Shown here: in pieces, positions 5,465 to 6,094 of the stretch
How the letters are laid out: the number at the start of each line of letters is the position of its first letter
Numbering within the stretch: the first letter of the stretch is position 1
Assembly (NCBI GenBank): GCA_000437755.1
Contig: FR900135.1
Coordinates: 1-6,094 of the forward strand
DNA length: 6,094 bases
Source of the DNA: Roseburia sp. CAG:303
GTDB lineage: Bacteria > Bacillota > Clostridia > Lachnospirales > Lachnospiraceae
Direction: 5' to 3'
The notes under the pieces: model-generated
Told to the model about the DNA's origin: nothing
Seen by the model: only the letters and a program-made list of their open reading frames with translations
Databases searched by the model: none
Made by a program: the position numbers and the translations under genes

Positions 5465-6094
5465 ATGAAGTTTAAATCATTTTTGATAAAATATGCAGAA
5501 ATCGGTGTAAAAGGGAAAAACAGATTTTTATTTGAAGATGCACTGGTGCGTCAGATTAATCTGTCCCTGAAAAATATAGACGGACAGTTTCATGTATACA
5601 AAGAAGTGGGAAGAATCTATGTGGATGCACAAGATTACGACTATGACGAAGTCATTGATGCATTAAGACATGTTTTCGGTATTGTGGGAATCTGCCCGGT
5701 GATACAGATTGAAGATAATGGATTTGATGATCTGAAAGAAAAAGTAATTTCCTATATGGATGAAATGTATCCGGATAAAAAGATTACTTTTAAAGTAAAT
5801 GCGAGAAGAGCCAGAAAGAATTATCCGCTGGCTTCCATGGAAATCAACGGGGCAGTCGGTGAAGCTATACTGGATGCATTTCCGGATATTCGTGTAGATG
5901 TCCATCATCCGGATGTGATGTTAAACATCGAGATCCGTCAGGTGATCAATATTTATTCCGAAACCATACCGGGACCTGGAGGTATGCCGGTTGGAACTGC
6001 AGGAAAGGGCATGCTTCTGCTGTCAGGAGGAATAGACAGCCCTGTGGCAGGTTATATGATAGCAAAACGTGGAGTATCCCTGGAAGCCGTATAT
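5465..6094 (+). CDS. thiI: tRNA 4-thiouridine synthase ThiI, 3' end outside window
   Basis: ThiI adenylates uridine 8 of tRNA with ATP and replaces the oxygen with sulfur from a cysteine desulfurase, giving s4U8, a near-UV sensor. In some bacteria it also supplies sulfur for the thiamine thiazole. The frame runs open from ATG 5465 to the window edge, 210 residues of roughly 390 expected. AGAGG (5455-5459) lies 5 bases upstream. The N-terminal ferredoxin-like region contains IKYAEIGVKGKNR (8-20), the usual ThiI opening. A THUMP RNA-binding domain follows at about 60-165. The PP-loop pyrophosphatase motif SGGIDSP (187-193), which binds ATP, is intact. The catalytic Cys and any C-terminal rhodanese domain lie beyond the edge, so I cannot say which ThiI form this is. 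The neighbouring desulfurase fits the shorter, rhodanese-less Gram-positive form. Confidence 0.95.
   Translation, partial: MKFKSFLIKYAEIGVKGKNRFLFEDALVRQINLSLKNIDGQFHVYKEVGRIYVDAQDYDYDEVIDALRHVFGIVGICPVIQIEDNGFDDLKEKVISYMDEMYPDKKITFKVNARRARKNYPLASMEINGAVGEAILDAFPDIRVDVHHPDVMLNIEIRQVINIYSETIPGPGGMPVGTAGKGMLLLSGGIDSPVAGYMIAKRGVSLEAVY

Overview
The window reads as chromosomal DNA from a low-GC, Gram-positive gut-type Clostridium relative, most likely a Lachnospiraceae member. This is inferred from the AT-rich, purine-biased coding strand, the AGA/GGA-rich codon use, GGAG-type ribosome sites, a sortase-type surface protein with a Thr/Glu/Lys linker, and the style of each protein. I cannot name a genus from sequence alone. 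All six genes lie on the + strand.

Region 1 (1-1826) is the 3' part of a large cell-wall-anchored protein. Its reading frame is open to the left edge of the window. In order it shows what looks like the end of a LamG-like domain, a Trp/Gly-rich beta-sandwich domain, a 7-residue-period Thr/Lys/Glu linker, a second beta-rich domain, a Thr/Asn linker, an IPATGD sorting signal, a membrane helix and a basic tail. It ends at a very clear Rho-independent terminator (1785-1826) with a 17-bp stem and a GCAA loop.

Region 2 (1827-2478) holds promoter-like sequence followed by a shikimate-kinase-family gene. That protein has an intact Walker A motif but changes in several positions that bind shikimate in well-studied enzymes, so its substrate is less certain than the family name suggests.

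Region 3 (2479-6094) is a tight gene series: prmA (ribosomal protein L11 methyltransferase), rsmE (16S rRNA m3U1498 methyltransferase), a NifS/IscS-type cysteine desulfurase, and thiI (tRNA 4-thiouridine synthase, cut by the right edge). Gaps are 6, 25 and 17 bases, so these are probably cotranscribed. The shared theme is chemical modification of the translation machinery. The desulfurase most likely supplies persulfide sulfur to ThiI for s4U8 of tRNA, and possibly for thiamine thiazole synthesis.

I saw no RNA genes, CRISPR array, insertion sequence, attachment site or riboswitch. No gene-free stretch reaches 300 bases; the longest (1773-1968, 196 bases) is accounted for by the terminator and promoter candidates. 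I found no convincing undescribed system. The points most worth a second look are the atypical shikimate kinase homologue and the domain make-up of the surface protein.
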